A stretch of DNA of 64,000 nt from Thermochromatium tepidum ATCC 43061 (GTDB lineage Bacteria > Pseudomonadota > Gammaproteobacteria > Chromatiales > Chromatiaceae). Both the position numbers and the translations under genes were made by a program. Of the stretch, positions 1 through 10,884 are shown piece by piece. The stretch's first letter is position 1, and the number at the start of each line of letters is the position of its first letter. A model generated the notes under the pieces. The model did not search any database and was not told the DNA's origin. It was given only the letters and a program-made list of their open reading frames with translations. The DNA lies in contig NZ_CP039268.1 in the NCBI RefSeq assembly GCF_009664085.1, forward strand, positions 2,647,001 through 2,711,000, given 5' to 3'.

Positions 1-761
1 GGCGCATTCGAGGTCTCGGCCTGCTGGAGCCTTCGCACCAGGCGCTCGGTCGCGCGCACCGAGAGTCCGGCGGCGACCACCTGGCGCGCGACCTGACTCT
101 GGACCTCGCCCTTGAGTCCGAGCACGGCGCGCGCATGGCCCATCTCAAGCTGCGACCTCGCCAAAAGCTCCTTGACGTCGGCATTGAGTTCCAGCAGGCG
201 CAGCAGATTGCTGACCGTGGCGCGCGATTTGCCGACCGCCTCGGCGACCTCCTGATGGGTCAGATCGAATTCAGTCACCAGACGTTCAAGTGCGCTGGCC
301 TCTTCCAACGGATTGAGGTCGGCGCGCTGGATGTTCTCGATCAGTGCGATGGCCAGCGCCGTGCGCTCATCGACCTCGCGCACGAATGCGGGGATCTCGC
401 TCAAGCCGGCCTGTTGCGCGGCGCGCCAGCGGCGTTCGCCAGCGATGATCTCATAACGCGCGCCGCTCGCGCTCGGCTCGGCGAGCGGACGCACCAGGAT
501 CGGCTGGATCACGCCCTGGGCGCGGATGGAGTCAGCCAGCTCGCTGAGCGCCTCGGGGTCGAAATTGCGCCGCGGCTGATAGCGACCGCGCTGGATGTGT
601 TCCAGCGGCAGACGGCGGATTGTTTCAATGGGTGTCTGGGGCTCGCCACTGGCCGGGTTGGGTCGCGGCACCGGGGTGCGGGCCGCGCCCAACAGGGCGT
701 CGAGTCCGCGTCCGAGTCCTTTCTTACGCGGCGCACTCTTTTGCTGTTCGCTTGTATCCAT
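1..761 (-). CDS. parB: Chromosome-partitioning protein ParB, 3' end beyond window
   Basis: ParB loads on parS sites near the origin and works with ParA in chromosome segregation. Reading leftward from ATG at 761, the protein starts with a basic MDTSEQQKSAPRKKGLGRGL-type head, then the ParB/Srx core with the GERRWRA box (the CTP-binding arginine motif) and IENIQRADLNPLEEA, then a helix-turn-helix (EVAEAVGKSRATVSNLLRL) and the linker MGHARAVLGL. About 253 residues are visible; the C-terminal dimerisation domain runs off the edge. It lies 27 bp downstream of parA on the same strand, the usual operon. No parS consensus palindrome was seen in the window. Confidence 0.96.
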   Translation of the reverse strand, partial: MDTSEQQKSAPRKKGLGRGLDALLGAARTPVPRPNPASGEPQTPIETIRRLPLEHIQRGRYQPRRNFDPEALSELADSIRAQGVIQPILVRPLAEPSASGARYEIIAGERRWRAAQQAGLSEIPAFVREVDERTALAIALIENIQRADLNPLEEASALERLVTEFDLTHQEVAEAVGKSRATVSNLLRLLELNADVKELLARSQLEMGHARAVLGLKGEVQSQVARQVVAAGLSVRATERLVRRLQQAETSNA

Positions 762-788
762 CGCCTATCGGGATCGATTGAGTCGGGA

Positions 789-1583
789 TCAGGCCGCTTC
801 AGCCTGACGGCGTTTTTCGTGACGGCGCAGCACCTCGCTGGCGAGCGCCAGATAGGCGAGCGCGCCACGCGACTGCGGATCATAGGTCAGGACCGACTGG
901 CCATGACTAGGTGCCTCAGCCACCCGGACGTTGCGCGGGATGATGGTGCTATAGACCTGATCCTTGAAATGGGCGACGAGCTGGGTCGAGACCTGATTGG
1001 CCAGATTGTTGCGCGGGTCGTGCATGGTGCGCAGGATGCCCTCGATGCGCAGACCGGCGTTGCGGCTCTCGCGTATCTGTTCGATGGTGTCGAGCAGCGA
1101 GGACAGCCCTTCGAGCGCGTAATACTCGCACTGGATCGGGATCAGCACGCCGTGCGCCGCGACCAGGGCATTGAGCGTGAGCATGTTGAGCGAGGGCGGG
1201 CAGTCGATGATGACCAATTCATAGGCGCCGACCGCCGTGGCCAATACTCGGCTCAGGCGCTGTTCGCGCTCGGGCGAGTCGAGCAGCCCGATCTCAGCGG
1301 CGGTCAGATCGGCGTTGGACGGCAGCAGGTCGAATCCGGGTGCGGGCTCGGTGACGCGCTGTAGACAGTCGGCGATGGGCACATCGGTCAGGAGTAGATC
1401 GCAGGTCGTATGCTCGATCTGATGCTTGTCGACCCCACAACCCATGGTCGCATTGCCCTGCGGATCGAGATCGATCAGCAGCACGCGGCGGCGCATGAAG
1501 GCCAAAGCGGCGGCCAGATTGACCGCCGTGGTGGTCTTGCCGACCCCGCCCTTCTGGTTGGCGATCGCGATGATGTTGACCAT
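789..1583 (-). CDS. parA: Chromosome-partitioning ATPase ParA (Soj)
   Basis: Deviant Walker A ATPase that drives origin segregation with ParB. The protein opens MVNIIAIANQKGGVGKTTTA, so the signature KGGxGKTT loop begins near residue 11; the Walker B-like VIIDCPPSL and the rest of the roughly 264-aa fold are intact. I chose ATG at 1583 because family members begin two or three residues before the first strand. A GTG at 1598 would add five residues and overlap rsmG by 8 bp, but it has no ribosome binding site. The gene sits between rsmG and parB on the same strand and is probably cotranscribed with both. Confidence 0.96.
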   Translation of the reverse strand: MVNIIAIANQKGGVGKTTTAVNLAAALAFMRRRVLLIDLDPQGNATMGCGVDKHQIEHTTCDLLLTDVPIADCLQRVTEPAPGFDLLPSNADLTAAEIGLLDSPEREQRLSRVLATAVGAYELVIIDCPPSLNMLTLNALVAAHGVLIPIQCEYYALEGLSSLLDTIEQIRESRNAGLRIEGILRTMHDPRNNLANQVSTQLVAHFKDQVYSTIIPRNVRVAEAPSHGQSVLTYDPQSRGALAYLALASEVLRRHEKRRQAEAA

Positions 1584-1590
1584 GGTCGAC

Positions 1591-2250
1591 TCAGTCACTC
1601 CGGAGTTCGATCAGATGACGTGGCGCGTCGAGAAAGGGGATCGTCAGACGATGGACGCAAGGGTTGATCGCGACCCAGCGCCTGTCCTCAGCGGCCTCGT
1701 CTGCGCGTCCCTTCATGAGTAGCAGCCGGCCCGGTCGATCGCAGAGACCGGCGTTCAAAACCGGGACGACCGATTCGGCCGCGACTGCACGGCTGACTAT
1801 GGTACTGAATTTTCGTCCTGGTCGGTACGCCTCGATGCGCGACTGCACCGGCTCGACGTTGGTCAGACCCAGTTCGAGCACCGCCTGACGCACGAAGCGG
1901 ATCTTCTTGTTGTTGCTGTCGAGCAGCCAGAAGCGGCGTTCGGGCGCGAGGATGGCCAGCGGCAGTCCAGGGAGACCGGCGCCAGTGCCGACATCGAGCA
2001 CCGTCTCGCCAAATAGGAAGGGCGCGATCGCCAGACTGTCGAGCAGATGCTTGGCGACCATCGCCAGCGGATCGCGCACGGCGGTTAGGTTATACGCCTG
2101 ATTCCAGCGCGCGAGCAGCCGGAGGAAGGCGATGAGGCGCGCCTGTTGTTCGGGCGTCGGCCTTAGGCCGAGCGCGGCACAGCCTTGGGACAGCCGGTCC
2201 TCGATGATCGGCCACTGGGTGGCCTCTGGAGAATGTGCAGCCTGCTTCAC
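1591..2250 (-). CDS. rsmG: 16S rRNA (guanine527-N7)-methyltransferase RsmG
   Basis: SAM-dependent methylation of G527 of 16S rRNA. Visible landmarks are YNLTAVRDP, the SAM-binding loop VLDVGTGAGLPGLPLAI, LLDSNNKKIRF and STIVSRAVA, all typical of RsmG (GidB); 219 residues against about 207 in enterics. The start is GTG at 2250, preceded by GGAG at five bases; an ATG a little upstream is in another frame and stops at once. The open frame formally continues far upstream, but only because the IS66 element happens to be open on that strand. The IS lies 44 bp before the start, where mnmG or a promoter would normally be, so expression may have changed. Confidence 0.95.
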   Translation of the reverse strand: MKQAAHSPEATQWPIIEDRLSQGCAALGLRPTPEQQARLIAFLRLLARWNQAYNLTAVRDPLAMVAKHLLDSLAIAPFLFGETVLDVGTGAGLPGLPLAILAPERRFWLLDSNNKKIRFVRQAVLELGLTNVEPVQSRIEAYRPGRKFSTIVSRAVAAESVVPVLNAGLCDRPGRLLLMKGRADEAAEDRRWVAINPCVHRLTIPFLDAPRHLIELRSD

Positions 2251-2286
2251 GGAAGCTCCGTCGGATCCTTCATGGCGGTCTTGGAT

Positions 2287-2313
2287 CAAGATTTGTAACT
2301 GTTCAGGTTCCCC
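2287..2313 (+). repeat. IS66 left terminal inverted repeat with target duplication
   Basis: Target duplication CAAGATTT (2287-2294) followed by the 19-bp terminal repeat GTAACTGTTCAGGTTCCCC (2295-2313). The right end carries the reverse complement with one mismatch. GTAA ends and 8-bp duplications are characteristic of the IS66 family. Confidence 0.95.
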
Positions 2314-3842
2314 ATAAAAGAGTCTCTGATCCGGGTTTAAGAACGGGAAGGACAGCTGACAATAAGCGGCATGGAAAGACTGCCCGATCTTGCTGACCTG
2401 ACGCACGCGGAGAAAGACGCACTCATTCATCTGCTGTGGGATTGGGTCACCGCGTTGCGCCAGGAAGTCGTCCGGCTGACAGCGGAAGTGACCCGGCTGC
2501 AGGGGGAAGTCGCCCATCTGCGCGGGCAGATGGCGAAGAACAGCCGCAACTCGAGCATTCCATCCTCGGCCGAAGGCTTGAAGAAGACGAAGTCGATGCG
2601 CAAGCAGGGAAGCCGACCGCCTGGCGGTCAGCCGGGTCATTCCGGTTCGACGCTCAAGCAAGTGGCGCAGCCCGATCACGTGGTGGATCATCCACTGCCC
2701 GAGGTATGCGACGTCTGCGGCGAATCGCTCACGGGGCAGGCCACGACCGAAATCCGCCAGGTCTTCGATCTGCCGCCGGTGACAATGGAAGTGACCGAGC
2801 ACCGGATTCACGCGCTGCGCTGCACCTGCGGCAAACTGCACCGCAGCGAATTCCCGCCCGAGGTCACGGCCCCGGTTCAATATGGCCCCGGCGTCAAGGC
2901 GCAGGCGGTCTATCTGACGCAGCACCACATGCTGCCCGTGGCGCGCACCGCCAACGTCCTTGCAGACCTGTATGGTGTGCCGATCTCGACCGGCACGGTT
3001 CAGGCCATGATCGGGGAGGCGAGTGAGCGGTTGGCTCCGACGGTCGCGCGGATCGCGGATGCGGTCGCTCAGGCGGATGTCGCGGGCGCCGACGAGTCTG
3101 GCTTTCGCGTGGCAGGCAAGCTCAACTGGCTGCACACCGCGGTGACCGACACCCTGACCTGGCTGGGTCTGCATGCCAAGCGCGGCAAGGCGGCGTTTGA
3201 GGACTTCGGTCTGCTGTATCGGCTCAAGGGAACGCTGGTTCATGACGGCTGGGCCTCGTATCGGGAACTGACCTGCACCCATGCGCTGTGCAACGCCCAT
3301 CATCTGCGTGAATTGACCTTCGTCCATGAGGAATGCGGACAAGCGTGGGCCAAGCGCATGATCGATTTGTTGGTCTGTGCCCACCATGAAACGGCGGCCG
3401 CCCATGGCCAGCCGCTGACGGCTCTGCGCATCCAGGCGATCCGCACTCACTACGAGGCGATCCTTGCTGAAGCGGCCGCCGCCAATCCAGCCAAACCCGC
3501 CAGCGGCAGACGCGGGCGCACGGCGCAAAGCGTGCCGTTCAATCTCTACCGACGATTGCGTGATCATGCCGACGATGTCCTGCGCTTCACGACCGATCCA
3601 CGCGTTCCGTTCAGTAACAACCTTGCCGAACAAGCGATCCGCATGCCCAAGGTCAAGCACAAGATCGCCGGTTGCTTCCGCACCACCGAAGGCGCTTTAG
3701 CCTTCTGCACCATCCGCTCCTACCTCGCCACCCTGCAGAAGCAGCACTTCGACCTCTTCCAATCCCTCATCCAAGTGTTCAAGGGCAACACCCCTCAGCC
3801 GAATTTCTCGGGGTAGCTTCCCCGGGGCACCTGAACAGTTAC
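2295..3842 (+). mobile_element. IS66-family insertion sequence, 1548 bp, complete
   Basis: The element is bounded by 19-bp inverted repeats (18 of 19 matching) and flanked on both sides by the identical 8-bp CAAGATTT, so both ends and the target are unambiguous. It carries one gene, a TnpC-type DDE transposase; the small tnpA and tnpB accessory genes of classical IS66 are absent, as in the single-ORF (ISBst12-like) subgroup. It sits between rsmG and a DUF4143-type ATPase gene. The perfect duplication and intact transposase indicate a fairly recent insertion. Confidence 0.95.
2371..3816 (+). CDS. IS66-family transposase (TnpC type)
   Basis: DDE transposase, 481 aa. Order of features: an N-terminal coiled coil (about residues 30-60, leucine-rich VVRLTAEVTRLQGEV), a proline/glycine-rich basic linker with the family motif PPGGQPGHSG, a CxxCG zinc-finger-like segment with a second Cys pair, then the catalytic core with ADESGF (first Asp), VHDGWASY (second Asp), the C-H-HHLREL segment, and NNLAEQAIRM (the Glu). 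The C-terminal IS66 tail is present. No frameshift or stop is visible, so it is probably functional. Confidence 0.95.
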   Translation: MERLPDLADLTHAEKDALIHLLWDWVTALRQEVVRLTAEVTRLQGEVAHLRGQMAKNSRNSSIPSSAEGLKKTKSMRKQGSRPPGGQPGHSGSTLKQVAQPDHVVDHPLPEVCDVCGESLTGQATTEIRQVFDLPPVTMEVTEHRIHALRCTCGKLHRSEFPPEVTAPVQYGPGVKAQAVYLTQHHMLPVARTANVLADLYGVPISTGTVQAMIGEASERLAPTVARIADAVAQADVAGADESGFRVAGKLNWLHTAVTDTLTWLGLHAKRGKAAFEDFGLLYRLKGTLVHDGWASYRELTCTHALCNAHHLRELTFVHEECGQAWAKRMIDLLVCAHHETAAAHGQPLTALRIQAIRTHYEAILAEAAAANPAKPASGRRGRTAQSVPFNLYRRLRDHADDVLRFTTDPRVPFSNNLAEQAIRMPKVKHKIAGCFRTTEGALAFCTIRSYLATLQKQHFDLFQSLIQVFKGNTPQPNFSG

Positions 3843-3850
3843 CAAGATTT
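3824..3850 (+). repeat. IS66 right terminal inverted repeat with target duplication
   Basis: GGGGCACCTGAACAGTTAC at 3824-3842 is the inverse of the left end with one mismatch. It is followed by the second copy of CAAGATTT (3843-3850). Confidence 0.95.
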
Positions 3851-3891
3851 TACATATTGAAGCTTTTGTATTCGATTTGTAAGATTTGAAC

Positions 3892-5073
3892 ATGATACCC
3901 CGTCTCGCCCAAACCACCGCCCAGCGTCTGGCGCAAGGCTTCCCGATCCTGACGATCACCGGTCCCCGACAGTCCGGCAAGACGACGCTGGCCCGGACCC
4001 TGTTTGCCGATCGGCCCTATGTCTCGCTGGAAGATCCGGAACATCGCGAGTTTGCGCACAGCGACCCGCGCGGCTTTCTGGCGCGCTTTCGTGAGGGGGC
4101 GGTCATCGATGAGGCTCAGCATGTCCCGGCGCTCTTTTCCTATCTCCAGGCGCTGGTCGATGAACGCCGGCGGATGGGGGACTTCATCCTGATCGGCTCC
4201 CAGCAGTTCGGGTCGATGGCTCGGATTGGCCAGTCGCTGGCCGGTCGGGTCGGACGCCTGGAGTTGCTGCCGTTCTCAGCGGCGGAACTGGCGGCGGCCG
4301 GATGGTTGCCGGCGGATCTCGATACGCTGTTGTGGCAGGGTGGCTATCCGCCGCTCTATGACCGTCCCCTGTCGCCGAACGACTGGTTTCCCAACTATAT
4401 CGCGACCTATCTGGAACGCGATGTCCGGCAGTTGATCCAGGTCCGTGATCTGACGCGCTTCCAGCGCTTCGTGCGGCTGTGCGCGGCGCGCACCGGTCAG
4501 CTGCTCAACCTGTCGGCGCTGGCGGCCGACAGCGGGATCTCGCACACGACGGCACGTGAATGGCTCACCGTGCTGGAGGCGAGCTATCTGGTCTGGCGAC
4601 TGCTGCCCTATCACCACAACTTCGGCAAACGTCTGGTCAAGACGCCCAAGCTCTATTTCCTGGATACCGGACTGGCCGCCGCGCTGCTCGGGATCCGCGA
4701 GGCCGGTACCCTGGGCATCCATGCGCAACGCGGGGCGCTGTTTGAGACCTGGGTGGTCAGCGAACTGATCAAACAGCGATTCAATGCCGGACGTCCGCCG
4801 GATCTCTATTTCTGGCGCGACAACACGGGGAACGAGGTCGATGTGCTGTTTGCATCCGGCACGCGACTGCAACCGATCGAGATCAAATCCGGCGCGACCT
4901 TCGTGCACGAGTGGCTCAAGGCGCTACATCGCTGGCAGGGCTATGCGGGTGATGAGACCTGGCCGGGGTGGCTGATCTACGGCGGTGAGGACTCGTATCA
5001 GCGCGAACAGACCGAGATCCGATCCTGGCGATCATTGGCGACGTGCCGTGATTGGCGAGATGAGACGACTTGA
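3892..5073 (+). CDS. Stand-alone AAA ATPase with C-terminal DUF4143
   Basis: About 393 aa. The N-terminal P-loop domain has Walker A GPRQSGKTTLA near residue 25 and Walker B GAVIDEAQHVP, followed by a sensor-like LIGSQQF. The C-terminal half is a winged-helix/nuclease-like DUF4143 region with RDLTRFQRF, LYFLDTGLAA, ETWVVSEL and the conserved NEVDVLF...IEIKSG, which resembles a PD-(D/E)xK core. The biological role of this family is not settled; members are scattered singletons and often laterally transferred. ATG at 3892 is preferred to a TTG six bases earlier; neither has a clear ribosome binding site. It begins 49 bp beyond the IS66 element in a locally AT-rich patch. Confidence 0.85.
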   Translation: MIPRLAQTTAQRLAQGFPILTITGPRQSGKTTLARTLFADRPYVSLEDPEHREFAHSDPRGFLARFREGAVIDEAQHVPALFSYLQALVDERRRMGDFILIGSQQFGSMARIGQSLAGRVGRLELLPFSAAELAAAGWLPADLDTLLWQGGYPPLYDRPLSPNDWFPNYIATYLERDVRQLIQVRDLTRFQRFVRLCAARTGQLLNLSALAADSGISHTTAREWLTVLEASYLVWRLLPYHHNFGKRLVKTPKLYFLDTGLAAALLGIREAGTLGIHAQRGALFETWVVSELIKQRFNAGRPPDLYFWRDNTGNEVDVLFASGTRLQPIEIKSGATFVHEWLKALHRWQGYAGDETWPGWLIYGGEDSYQREQTEIRSWRSLATCRDWRDETT

Positions 5074-5428
5074 AGGGAATCGGGCCGCGCTCATGGGGCC
5101 GCGTGTGCGACAGGATCTGACGCCTGGATGAGGTTTACTCAAGGCTAACGGTCCCGGATCGATCCGGGAAGCGGCTTCGGCGGTCTTGCGTGATGCCACA
5201 GGGCCTGGATCATCGCTCATAGCCGCTCCATTTCACCTTTATCAAAACCGTGCAAACCGATGATGACATCTTAGATTGTCAGGCATGTATTACCATCGCC
5301 TTCAAACTAATCGTTTACGACTGCTGGCACGTTCCTTCTCCGTCGTTGCGGTCATCGGATAAACCGTATCCTGGAAGAAAACCGTCCTCCTGATCGGCTT
5401 CGGATGTTCCGACATTCAAGCAATCACC
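5074..5428. other. Intergenic region with no recognised gene
   Basis: 355 bp between the ATPase and the hybrid kinase, which converge here. I see no convincing ORF or RNA. The only structure is a perfect 18-bp palindrome, TCCCGGATC/GATCCGGGA, at 5152-5169. The composition is less GC-rich than the surrounding genes, which could mean a decayed remnant. Confidence 0.5.
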
Positions 5429-7270
<1,842 letters not shown>

Positions 7271-7377
7271 CGATTGACTCTTGGACTTCGGGGTCGCCCT
7301 TTCGGGACCCTGTGCCCCTGTCCACTGAGATGTTCGCGCCCGGAGGGTTCAGGCCTTCCCGGCCTCGGTGTCGTCGG

Positions 7378-8838
7378 TCACACACACACATCCAGCGGGC
7401 GACCGAATCCCGGCCAATCCGGCTGCCAGGAAAATCCAGACCATGACAGGATCAAGTTTAGACCGATCCCGTCGGCGGGGCCATGACAAGCGCAGACCCC
7501 GGCGATGGCGATGAGCCGTTCGCCCTGGAAGATCAGGGGTAGATGTCCTCTGAGCCAGACCGGGACACCGGCCTCCTGGAAGCGCTTTTTTAGGGCGCGG
7601 CGCGGTCGGTTCGCCGCACTCCGGCAGACGTCGCCCGTCCGACCGAAGCGAACCTGGAGATCGATCGCCTTCATAACACCCTGAGATGACACTGAAGTGA
7701 CGGGGTCTCGCATCGCGGTGGGTCGGACGTCCGGCGCGTCAGGGCCGGGATGCCGGCGCCACTCCAACCGCCCGAAGCCTGCCGGTAGCTCTAGGACACC
7801 ACGCTCGCCGATGATCCGCCAGGGGATAGACGTCTCATTTGGCAGCGGTGGCGGAAGCGGGCGCAAGGCCAGCAGCTCACCGCGATAGCGCCGCACCTCG
7901 CAGCCATCCCAGTCGACATACGGATTGGCATCCGGGCGTGCGGCGGGTAGTTCGTCGATGAGGCGCTCGAGGATCCGGCTTGGGGGCAGTCTGAATCCCC
8001 GTGTGCTCAGCCAGCGCCGCACCACGGCCTTGCGCAGTGGGCGGTCGAGCCGTGCGAGCGCGGCGAGCGAGAGCGCGCCCGGTTGGAGGCCGCACACCGC
8101 GGCCAGCGCCTGATCGGCATAGCGATCGACCAGCTCGACGGCCTCGGCACAATGGCGCGCGCTGCGCGCCAGGGTCGCATCCAGCGACGGCCAGCGCGCG
8201 CGTAGGACTGGCAGTACCTGGTGGCGCAGATAGTTGCGGTCGAACGCGGGATGGGCGTTGCTGGGGTCATGGATCCAGTCGAGGCCCTGGCGCTGTGCAT
8301 ACTCAGCGAGCGACCGACGGCTGAAATCGAGCAGGGGTCTGACGAGCCGCCCGGCGCCGAGCGGCGCTGAGACCGGCATGGCGGCCAGACCCTGCGGCCC
8401 GCTGCCGCGCAGCAGCGCGAGCAACAGGGTCTCGGCCTGATCGTCGCGATGCTGGGCGGTGAGCAGGAGCTCGCCCGGGGCGAGCAGGCGACGAAAGATG
8501 GCGTAACGCGCCTCGCGCGCCCAGGACTCTAGGCTCTCGCCAGGCCCGGGGGATGCACTCAGACGTTCGATCCTGAGCGGGATATTCAGGGCGGCACAGC
8601 GTGCGGCACAGTGTTTGGCCCAGTCGGACGAGCGCGCGTTCAGACCGTGATCGACATGCACGGCCCTGATCCGATCGGCTGAGTCTGCGCCCGGCAGCCG
8701 CGCGCGCCTTGCGGAGAGCGCATCCAACAGGACGCTGGAATCCAGTCCGCCGCTGTAGGCGACCCAGTAGCACCGAACCGCGCCGAACGGGATGAGGCGC
8801 TCCAGCAGCGCATCGGGCGAGAACTCGTTCGTCGTCAC
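7378..8838 (-). CDS. tilS: tRNA(Ile)-lysidine synthase TilS
   Basis: Converts C34 of the CAU-anticodon tRNA-Ile to lysidine so that it reads AUA. The PP-loop ATPase motif SGGLDSS is near residue 30, followed by VDHGLN, the AQHRDDQAETLLL box and LRGSGPQGLAAM, then the TilS substrate-binding and C-terminal domains (VRFGRTGD...RALKKRFQEAGVPVWLR). It is 486 aa, rather longer than the E. coli enzyme (432). The start is GTG at 8838 with no good ribosome binding site. The gene lies 26 bp downstream of accA, the same accA-tilS order as in many gammaproteobacteria, so the two are probably cotranscribed. Confidence 0.95.
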   Translation of the reverse strand: MTTNEFSPDALLERLIPFGAVRCYWVAYSGGLDSSVLLDALSARRARLPGADSADRIRAVHVDHGLNARSSDWAKHCAARCAALNIPLRIERLSASPGPGESLESWAREARYAIFRRLLAPGELLLTAQHRDDQAETLLLALLRGSGPQGLAAMPVSAPLGAGRLVRPLLDFSRRSLAEYAQRQGLDWIHDPSNAHPAFDRNYLRHQVLPVLRARWPSLDATLARSARHCAEAVELVDRYADQALAAVCGLQPGALSLAALARLDRPLRKAVVRRWLSTRGFRLPPSRILERLIDELPAARPDANPYVDWDGCEVRRYRGELLALRPLPPPLPNETSIPWRIIGERGVLELPAGFGRLEWRRHPGPDAPDVRPTAMRDPVTSVSSQGVMKAIDLQVRFGRTGDVCRSAANRPRRALKKRFQEAGVPVWLRGHLPLIFQGERLIAIAGVCACHGPADGIGLNLILSWSGFSWQPDWPGFGRPLDVCV

Positions 8839-8864
8839 GCGGACGCCGGGGTTGGCGGCTCGGC

Positions 8865-9824
8865 TCAGGCTTCCTTGAAACGCCCGAAGCCCATCAGACG
8901 CTTGTAGCGTGCGGCGACCAGTGCATCCATGTCGAGCTTGTCGAGCATCTCCAGACGCGCGAGCAGGGTCTGTTTCAGCGTCTTGGACATGGCGTCCGGG
9001 TTGCGGTGGGCGCCGCCTAGTGGTTCCGGGATGATCTCATCGATTAACCCCTGCTCCATCAGTCGATCGGAGGTGATGGCCATGGCCTCGGCGGCCAGCT
9101 GCGCCTTGTCGGCGCTCTTCCACAGGATCGAGGCACAACCCTCGGGCGAGATCACCGAATAGGTGCTGAACTGCAACATTCCGAGCCAGTCGCCTACCCC
9201 GATGGCCAGGGCGCCGCCCGAACCGCCCTCCCCGACCACGGTGCAGAGGATTGGGGTGCGCAGACGCGACATCTCGCGCAGATTGCGCGCGATGGCCTCG
9301 CTCTGACCGCGCTCCTCGGCCCCGACACCTGGATAGGCGCCTGGGGTATCGATGAAGGTCAGGATCGGCAGCCGGAAGCGCTCGGCCATCTCCATCAGAC
9401 GCAGCGCCTTGCGATAGCCCTCGGGACGCGGCATCCCGAAGTTGCGCAGGATCTTTTCCTTGGTATCGCGCCCCTTCTGATGGCCGATGACCATCACTGG
9501 CCGACCATCGAGTCGTGCCAGTCCGCCGACGATGGCGTGGTCGTCGGCAAAGGCCCGATCGCCGTGCAGCTCGTGGAATTCATCAAAGATGCGTCGCACA
9601 TAGTCGAGCAGATAGGGACGTTGCGGATGGCGCGACAATTGCGAGATCTGCCAGGGTGTGAGCGAAGCGAAGATCGACTCGGTCAGTGCCCGACACTTGG
9701 CCTGCAGGCGATCGATCTCCTCCTGGATGTTGAGGGCGTTGCCATGGCCCACCAGCCGAAGCTCCTCGATCTTGGCCTCGAGTTCAGCGATGGGTTGTTC
9801 AAAATCGAGAAAATTGAGATCCAT
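8865..9824 (-). CDS. accA: Acetyl-CoA carboxylase carboxyltransferase subunit alpha
   Basis: Alpha subunit of the carboxyltransferase that passes CO2 from biotin to acetyl-CoA, the first step of fatty-acid synthesis. The start [16 protein letters not shown] (ATG at 9824) gives 319 aa, the same length as the E. coli protein; an upstream in-frame ATG adds 16 residues with no family support. Landmarks are [56 protein letters not shown] and [14 protein letters not shown], the conserved acyl-CoA-binding and oxyanion regions. The gene is complete and unremarkable. Confidence 0.97.
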   Translation of the reverse strand: MDLNFLDFEQPIAELEAKIEELRLVGHGNALNIQEEIDRLQAKCRALTESIFASLTPWQISQLSRHPQRPYLLDYVRRIFDEFHELHGDRAFADDHAIVGGLARLDGRPVMVIGHQKGRDTKEKILRNFGMPRPEGYRKALRLMEMAERFRLPILTFIDTPGAYPGVGAEERGQSEAIARNLREMSRLRTPILCTVVGEGGSGGALAIGVGDWLGMLQFSTYSVISPEGCASILWKSADKAQLAAEAMAITSDRLMEQGLIDEIIPEPLGGAHRNPDAMSKTLKQTLLARLEMLDKLDMDALVAARYKRLMGFGRFKEA

Positions 9825-9953
9825 GGGTTCCGAGATCGTTTGTCTGAACCGCGCCTGATGGAAGGCTCGCAACCGAGCATCGAGAGGTAAAGGGGCGATA
9901 ATCTAGCGCACCCCGGTTTCCGAGTACAGCGCGGCACAATCCTGATCCCAGGG

Positions 9954-10733
9954 TCAGCCGCGTGCCGGCGGCATCCTGAACGACTGGTTCGAACCCGGCC
10001 ACCATTCTTGCAAATGCTCGGTGGCCCAGCGCAGACCCTGGTTCATCCAGGTCTCCAATCCGGCCAGGACGGCGCGCGGATCGAGGTCGAAGCGCTCCAG
10101 CACGCCCTCTACGGGTGGAGCCGTTGCAATCAGGCCGGCGAGCACTGCGGTCATGGCCAGTGTGCTCCAGGGATATTTGAGGCTGATCGGCTTGAGCGCC
10201 GTGCCGAACGAACGCTTGACCTTGGCGTTGAACAGATCGACGCTCGAAAACTCATCGAGCACCAGATGGGTCAGATAGCCGAGGCCGATCATGAGACCGG
10301 CGGTCCAGGCGCGCTCAGCCGAAGGTTCCCCTAGCCAGTAGGCGAGATTGGTCGTGGCCAAAGACACGACGGCGACCGCTAGCCAAGAATGCCAGACCCC
10401 ACGATGGACGGTGAGGCTCGAAAAGACCTTTAGGACACCATAACGCACGGTAAAAAAGACCGTGGTCCAGATCACCGCTAGGTCCAGTGGCTGAAAACGC
10501 TGGGTCAGCGGCAGGGTCAAGGCGAAGGCCAACAGGGCCCCCAGGACGTTGAACAGCGCGCTGGTCGGCTTGGAATGCTTCAGGTCGATGTCCGGCAGCA
10601 GACTGCCGGCCACGCCGAGGACGAACAGAATCGGCATCCGTGACGGTTCGCTCAGGCCCATCGCGTGCATTGAAAGGGTGGCGGCGGCACTGACAAGGAT
10701 GCCGACATTGAGATGTGTTTGAAAATTGGCCAT
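9954..10733 (-). CDS. DUF457 membrane-bound metal-dependent hydrolase (YdjM-like)
   Basis: 259 aa with several hydrophobic segments. The metal-ligand pattern of the DUF457/YdjM family is visible: NFQTH near the N-terminus, GSLLPDIDLKHS around residue 45, HRGVWHSW around residue 115 and GYLTHLVLDEFS around residue 155. Members are thought to be inner-membrane hydrolases related to phospholipase C-like folds; E. coli YdjM is SOS-induced. I saw no LexA box upstream here. It transcribes toward accA with a gap of about 130 bp and starts divergently from the nitrilase-like gene. Confidence 0.8.
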   Translation of the reverse strand: MANFQTHLNVGILVSAAATLSMHAMGLSEPSRMPILFVLGVAGSLLPDIDLKHSKPTSALFNVLGALLAFALTLPLTQRFQPLDLAVIWTTVFFTVRYGVLKVFSSLTVHRGVWHSWLAVAVVSLATTNLAYWLGEPSAERAWTAGLMIGLGYLTHLVLDEFSSVDLFNAKVKRSFGTALKPISLKYPWSTLAMTAVLAGLIATAPPVEGVLERFDLDPRAVLAGLETWMNQGLRWATEHLQEWWPGSNQSFRMPPARG

Positions 10734-10884
10734 ATGCCTCGCGCTCAGTGCAAACCTCGTGTCCTGGCCAACCTCAGCCCGACGGCGGATCCCGGAGCGA
10801 TTTTAGCGACAGGGCAGTCCATGAACAAAAATTCGCGGCGCGGCGGATAATGCGCCCCAAGGTTTATCCATGAGGTTCGACACC

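Noticed and set aside
135-1364. 409-codon open frame antisense to parA and parB
   Set aside because: It lies wholly over two well-supported genes on the other strand. Its protein has no recognisable motif; GC-rich DNA makes such antisense frames common.
1-2300. parS site near parAB
   Set aside because: I looked for the TGTTTCACGTGAAACA-type palindrome by eye and found nothing close in the window.
2250-3660. Long leftward open frame extending rsmG to 689 codons through the IS66 element
   Set aside because: The extension is the reverse strand of the transposase gene and has no motif. The rsmG GTG at 2250 has a proper ribosome binding site.
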